Shown: positions 58,759 to 64,000 of the stretch, piece by piece
Position numbering within the stretch: position 1 is the stretch's first letter
How the letters are laid out: every line of letters starts with the position of its first letter
Origin: Astragalus membranaceus
Taxonomy: Eukaryota; Streptophyta; Magnoliopsida; Fabales; Fabaceae
NCBI GenBank assembly: GCA_039519185.1
Contig: CM076847.1
Coordinates: 91,360,360-91,424,359 of the forward strand
DNA length: 64,000 nucleotides
Direction: 5' to 3'
Notes under the pieces: generated by a model
What the model saw: only the letters and a program-made list of their open reading frames with translations
Told to the model about the DNA's origin: nothing
Databases searched by the model: none
Made by a program: the position numbers and the translations under genes

Positions 58759-61700
58759 CATATAAGGCTCACAAAGCACTCATAAAGTACCCTCTTGTAA
58801 ATTCATGATGAGTCTTACAAACTTTAATAATTAGAGAAATCTTTGAAAGAAAACTTCACACTGTCTATAAAAGGTGCATAAAAAAATCTACATCTGAGCA
58901 TTTACATAATTTACATCAACTTTGGAGCATTTACATCATTTACAATAACTAGAACCAAAAGTTAGATATATATTTAGTGCCAACACAAGAAGGGATTTCA
59001 AATTCTCGTAAGATGCTTACTATAGCACACAGATTAAAATCAAAGAAAAAAACAAGTGATTCAGCTGTTGCCACAACTCTCTCACTATGTATTGTTAGCA
59101 CATGAGATGCCTCTCGATGACACACAACAAAATCAACAAGCACCTAGTGTAGCACCAAGTTCAATCATCATTCCTTTATAAGCTATATATGCTACCTCTC
59201 TTGCTTCCATATTTGCACTAAATACAACATCATTCTCAAACCTTTCTCTTAGGCAATTTCTTCAATTTAGCAATTTTCATTGCACTTACCTGTAAGTTAA
59301 AAAGCAAGAATGAATAATTGTTAAGAATCTCTTAGGCAACCACAGTTTGACAAACTTAGAAAAGAAACCAAAAGAACCATTTGTGAATTGCAATAGATTC
59401 AAGCAGCAACAAGAAATTCCAAAAAATAAGCATCAAATACATTTATAATTAAAATAACACCTTCAAACAATACTCGCCGCGGTTCCTCTCCATTGAGAAT
59501 GGTTTCTAGGGAACCTTGAGGAAATCAAACATTAATAATAGCTTAACATAATTCTCAAATTAGATAATGTGGGAAACATGAAGACTTCGTTATGTCAACG
59601 GGTTTCCAAGTTGAAGTTAACAACTTCCATAGTTAAAGACACCTAAATCAGAGACCAAGGGAGCTGAGTATATAAAAAACAAATGAAATCAATAGAACAT
59701 ATCACACATGTGTCGTAACCTCATGTTGCTGGTTTTATTCAGTCCACTAATTGCCCATAACACAAAGCATACAGAATTCTTTGATTTCTGATAGAGAATG
59801 GATTGCAAAACTCTAGTTTCATTTTTAATTTTTGTGCCTTATTGATATGTTACCTACACGTGCACACAACTCAAAGATATATCTAACTCACTACATCAAA
59901 ATTTCAAAGGTATAATCCAAATAAAAAATACATGGATGCACCTGGTTAGCAATAGCAATTTGTGGAAGTTGTAACTCTTTTCCAAGCTCTACAACCTTTC
60001 CATTCAACACATTTATATCATTGATATTTAGAATTATATCAATTGCTTATTTGCTTTACAGAACTGTGGTTGTTAACCAATGAAGCACAATAGGTCGTGC
60101 AGTATCACAAATATTTACCATAGAGCTAAAACTTTTTGTTTGCATTTTTTACTATGCAGAGTTTTATGCTAACTGGTTCTGTCATTATGTAAACCTTGAG
60201 GTTTCAAGTTCCAATCACCACAATCTAAAAATTAGGTACGAGAAAACAAAGACAAAATTTGGTGTACCTGGGAACATCAACAGTTTTGAGTGTCAACTGT
60301 CAAGCAATGCCATGACCATAAAAAATCTCACTGTAAAGGGTAATTTTCACAGCAACAACAAGTAAACTTTCATGCCCTTATCTGGTCCATAACTTTGTGT
60401 TAGTGTTAGTAGCAAGCTGCAATTATAACATCAAAAAATTGTTAAAGTTTCATTATTTTGACATCAATTTGAGTCTGCAGAAAACAAAAAGGTCCCAAAA
60501 AATATAGAACTAAACTTTATTTTTAACATAAATATAAGGATACCTGATTGTAGAGATGGAAAAACATTTTAATCCAGAAAAGATCAGTTAGGTTTGGAGA
60601 AATTTCAAGATCGGGTATTGTGTTGTAAACATCACACCTGAGAAGCAAACACATATATTTCACGACCAAAGGAAGAAAACACACTTAAAGGTGGTGGTGC
60701 ACAACAAGGCACTCAAGTATAAGTTTGATCCAGCTTATCTGTCTAGTCCGTTTCTCTATCGTTGTTGTCGTGTCGATCTTATCTGACCTGTGAATTATTA
60801 GACCAGAAGTTTAATATCAAGATTTTCATAGCAAAATCAATATATAAAGTCAATATGTCATATTGCAATTGCATAGTCAAAATTAGATTCTAGTAATTAA
60901 AATTTATATAAAGTATTGTTTTCCATCACAATAGCCTAAAGACAAATAACACTTCTCCTGTATATTCCCATCATCACAACTTGAGGTTAAGTATGTTCTA
61001 ATAGAAACTCACTCACTCTATTACAAACAACAAAAAGCATTTTATTTGTCAAAACTTTTGGCTTTAGTGTTTTGCTCATTTTGCTATCACTATAAATATC
61101 AAAGATAAGAAAATTAAACCAAATCATAGAAAGCAAATCCATCTTTGACCATCCTCTTGAAATATACGTACATGGTGGTGCAAATCCATCTAAACCTACA
61201 TTTTATCAAACACGTGGTGTGCAATTTGGTAGAGATTATACCTCACCCGAAGTTCTTTGCACGATGGTGTTGTTGTTGTTCTCTTCTCTGTTTTGTGATT
61301 GACAACATTGTGGTTGTTCAAATTTTCTTCTCAGTTTTTCAAGTTTAGATGACTACAATCTGCAAAATTTAGAAAACAAAAAACAAAATGAAATCAATAG
61401 AAGGAAGTGAAATCCAGAAGAAACGGGGAAAACGAAAAATGAAAATCAAACTGAAAAGGTGAGATCGAGAGAGAATGTTTTATGAAAATGAAAATCAAAC
61501 TCTAGATCTCCAACGAGAGCAAAAGCGTGGACGAAGAATTCGAGAACGAGAAGTTATTCTTGGATGGTTTCTGAAAGGGAGAGCAATGCGAGGGAGGAGA
61601 GAATGCGAGGGACTGATGATTTTGTTATAAACCTAAGCATTTGACAGAGAAAGTGCGAGATTGACTATGGTGCGAGACTGACGGAGAAGAAGAACAGTGA

Positions 61701-62000
61701 TTTTGAACTGTAATGCTTGTGAGAGATGCAAGAGAGTGCAAGATTGACGGTGGTGCGAGAAGAAGAAGCGTGTTTTTGAGTGTGGTATTTACGGCGGCTG
61801 AGCGAGATTGAAGGAGACGATGAGAGATTGAAGGGGAGAGCAATGCGAGGGAGGAGAGACCGCAAGGGATGAGTGCGAGGGAGGAGAGAGTGTGAGGGAG
61901 TGATGATTTTTTGTAAAAAATATCTAAACATTTGTTTTATTTTTCAATGAAATGATAGCTGGTCCCACCACCGTATTTCTGGAGGTATCATACATATTTT
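58759..62000. other. right half of the large Mutator-like element, no gene recognised
   Basis: The minus strand has short protein-like stretches (58949-59143, and EAREVAYIAYKGMMIELGA just upstream at about 59150-59210) that may be remnants of a captured gene, but I do not recognise them and they are in different frames. From 61400 to 61920 the plus strand is purine-rich with repeated GCGAGGGAGGAGAGA and GTGCGAGA blocks, part of the terminal repeat region. Confidence 0.4.
59260..59446 (-). repeat. inverted duplication, right copy
   Basis: The reverse complement of this segment matches 51707-51930 closely (TTTGATGCTTATTTTTTGG, GCTGCTTGAATCTATTGCA, GTTGCCTAAGAGATTCTTAA). It lacks the 38-nt exon-like segment of the left copy at the AG/GT junction. 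Confidence 0.85.
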
Positions 62001-62058
62001 GTATTTTTGGCTAAATTTGGCTGGAATTTTTGGCTGAATAACATTATTGATCAAAATT

Positions 62059-62519
62059 AGCTTGGAGATTGGATGAATCTGGTGAACGCTATAATGATGG
62101 CATATGTATCTTGTCCAACATAGATATTCTTGGAAAGAGGGACTGAGGAGAAAGAGTACAAGTTTCATCCTATGAAATCTTGTCCTCTAGAAAATTGGCA
62201 ACAAGATCATATGATACGCATGTATCTACATAAAATCTGAGTGAATCACTTCCATAACTCATCCACAAATATCTTATTGACCGAGACAAGCTTGCCACAA
62301 TGACTTATTGAACTTGCCATCAAGGTCTTAGTGACAAAAGAAACATGTAACTAAAAAGCAATCCTTGAATAATATACCCAAAAATACATCTTGTTAACCT
62401 TTTAAAAGATGGCTGAAAAAATAGCTGTCTAAGATCATCTCTAATGAGAGTTTTTTATGGGTTCCTTAACAATAATATATTATTTTAGTGTTCCAAATGT
62501 TAGGTTCCATAAGTTTAAT
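62059..62519. other. intergenic, no gene recognised
   Basis: Unique-looking AT-rich sequence between the large element and the next Mutator-like element. Minus-strand frames are short and unrecognised. Confidence 0.5.
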
Positions 62520-64000
62520 GTGGAGTGAATACCCAATTTCGTTTTTGACAAAAAAATTGGGTGCTCAATTTGGTCTCCGCAAATAATTAGTATCAAAACA
62601 AGTCTCTGACATTTGCAAACAGGAGACATGTTAGTCCCTCTGTTAGTTTCCGTTGAAATTTAGTCGTTTGAGTCTTGACATGTCATGTTAGTTTGCTAAC
62701 ATGGCGACCGTTAGGGTCGATTATGTGGCCATATAAGTGAGTCGGATTTGAAGGGACCCATTTAAGTTCCTAACCCCCCTTTTTGAAGCTCCAAACCCAT
62801 TCTACGAGAGCAGTCTAGCACCAACAGCTTCAATTTTGTCGGTTTTTACGCAAATTTTATGGTGAGCCACGTTGGGTCCTCTTCATCCAGTTATGGGACT
62901 TCCACGGCCCAACTAAAAATAGGCATTTGGCCTCCTAGTTTCTCATTCATTAAGCACATATTTTAGACGAACAAAAGGTCTAACACGACGTGTTCTTAAC
63001 GAGTGGTTCTTCTAGAGAAGGCATAATACCAACTTCTTGGGATCCCTGAAGCATAAAATCATTCAAAATATAAGTGACAAATAAGTCTCTTAGATTTTAG
63101 TAAAGTACTCACATAAGTCCTTGTCAATAGTTTATTAGGCCAACTAAGTCCATGACATTAATTTTCATGGCCCAACTAAGTCCCTATATATGTCAATTCT
63201 ATGCCAATTCATTCAGGATGTCAATTCTATCCCATTTGAATGTCCAATTCACGTAGAATGCCAACTCATGCAAAATGCCAATTCCATACATATTCTATGC
63301 CAATTCATAACTTGATTTCATGGAGTAAACATAATGCAACAACAATACAAAATGGCTATTCATACAAAAAAATTATGCAGTAAATAGAATGCCAATTTAT
63401 GTGATTAATGTCACGCAGTAAACAAATACTACAGCAACATAATTTCATAACTATATTTTAAAAATACTTAACTACATGTCTACATTCTTAACAACAACAT
63501 AACTAAAGTTTAACTATATTTAACTGCATATACTTTCAGAGCATCTCTAGTTAACATCAACATAATTTCACAGAATACTTCGTAAACCGAATACATGTGT
63601 AAACATATATTCTTGAGTTGGTGCTTTCTTGGTCTGTCTATTTCTTGGTTACTCGTTGTTGCACATGACCTCATACCTCTTTTAACTTTTTCCTGACTAC
63701 CCGACATATCTTCTAACACTGCATCCTTTCTCCAATCCTTCTTGGGTCTACCAATTGGTCTTTTCAACTTTGGGGGGTCCGGTCTAGGATGATCAGTGAT
63801 AACCCAATATCCTTGATTGTTCACTGGTAGGATGGGACGTAGTGTTCATAAGTTCCATTGATTGCATCCATCACCAGCCAATATTGACGCGCATAATCTT
63901 CTTCAAGATTTTGATTCTTAGTTGTTATCACTGCAACGACATGAGCACAAGGCATGCTAGTCAACCGCCATACTTGGCAAGTGCAACTATGTAATGTTAA
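62520..64000 (-). mobile_element. Mutator-like element, one end and 3-prime part of its transposase
   Basis: From about 62560 the sequence has blocks typical of Mutator-like ends (TTTGGTCTCCGCAAATAA, AACAAGTCTCTGACATTTG, GTTAGTCCCTCTGTTAG), and 63080-63200 repeats AAGTCC(T/C) blocks. A SWIM-type transposase follows on the minus strand and runs off the window at 64000. The exact end and its duplication cannot be fixed here. Confidence 0.6.
63510..64000 (-). pseudogene. MuDR-type transposase C-terminus, partial, frameshifted
   Basis: From 64000 downward the minus strand reads through a SWIM zinc finger (CTCQVWRLTSMPCAHVVA, i.e. CxC...CxH) and on to YARQYWLVMDAINGTYEHYV, stopping at TGA 63821-63823. 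One frame over, from about 63827, it continues NNQGYWVITDHPRPDPP and KRPIGRPKK, the usual tail of these transposases. One lost base between HYVPSY and the next block explains the break. It ends at a stop at 63510. The catalytic DDE part lies outside the window. Confidence 0.8.

Larger units (their letters stand above)
50369..62049. mobile_element. large Mutator-like element, 11.7 kb, perfect 9-bp TSD
   Basis: The ends are CAATAATGTTATTCAGCCAAA (left, plus strand) and the same sequence on the minus strand at 62049. The inverted similarity continues for about 190 bp (ATACGGTG.TGGGACC, TCATT.AATTGAAAA, CCCTCGCAC blocks). A perfect 9-bp duplication, ATCAAAATT, flanks it (50360-50368 and 62050-62058). 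No transposase is seen. It contains a hAT insertion (52443-53306), satellite arrays (53720-56770), a solo LTR (56819-58753) and an internal inverted duplication (51707-51930 with 59260-59446). Confidence 0.85.

Overview
This is plant nuclear DNA, most likely from a papilionoid legume. It is AT-rich and gene-poor, the genes have introns, and transposable elements from several superfamilies are nested in one another. The legume assignment is an inference from memory: the CYP97B protein and the GRF zinc-finger passenger both resemble legume versions. I saw no bacterial features, rRNA, convincing tRNA or CRISPR.

Three host genes look intact, all on the minus strand. (1) A nine-exon gene (8721-16646) encodes a 1388-residue NT-C2/coiled-coil protein. 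(2) A nine-exon gene (20568-24762) encodes a 540-residue plastid cytochrome P450 of the CYP97B type. (3) An intronless gene (36838-38526) encodes a 562-residue NCS1 nucleobase transporter like Arabidopsis PLUTO. They do not form an operon or a shared pathway; two are predicted plastid proteins.

Nearly everything else is mobile or repetitive. 1-8720: LTR-like and Mutator-like ends, a hAT MITE, an AT-rich repeat field with a 912-bp tandem duplication, and a MITE with a perfect 57-bp palindrome. 16.6-20.6 kb: a hAT element with an 8-bp target-site duplication. 24.8-26.1 kb: a hairpin-rich element ending 78 bp before the CYP97B start codon. 26.3-31.9 kb: a Mutator-like element (9-bp TSD) carrying a GRF zinc-finger pseudogene; a 4.2-kb CACTA element (3-bp TSD) has inserted into its right terminal repeat, and that CACTA element carries exons of a proteasome RPT1 gene and of a FEY-like short-chain dehydrogenase. 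31.9-36.5 kb: a copia relic split by a MITE, a 2.46-kb solo LTR, and a LINE RNase H relic. 42.8-49.1 kb: an almost perfect 3.18-kb tandem duplication. 50.4-62.0 kb: an 11.7-kb Mutator-like element (9-bp TSD) holding a hAT insertion, a satellite of about 187 bp with a four-unit higher-order repeat, and another solo LTR. 62.5-64.0 kb: the start of another Mutator-like element with a SWIM-type transposase that runs off the window.

The most noteworthy material is the nested gene-capturing transposon pair, the large satellite-bearing Mutator-like element, and the element abutting CYP97B. Exon boundaries come from reading splice sites and keeping frame; identities come from recognised motifs, not from a search.
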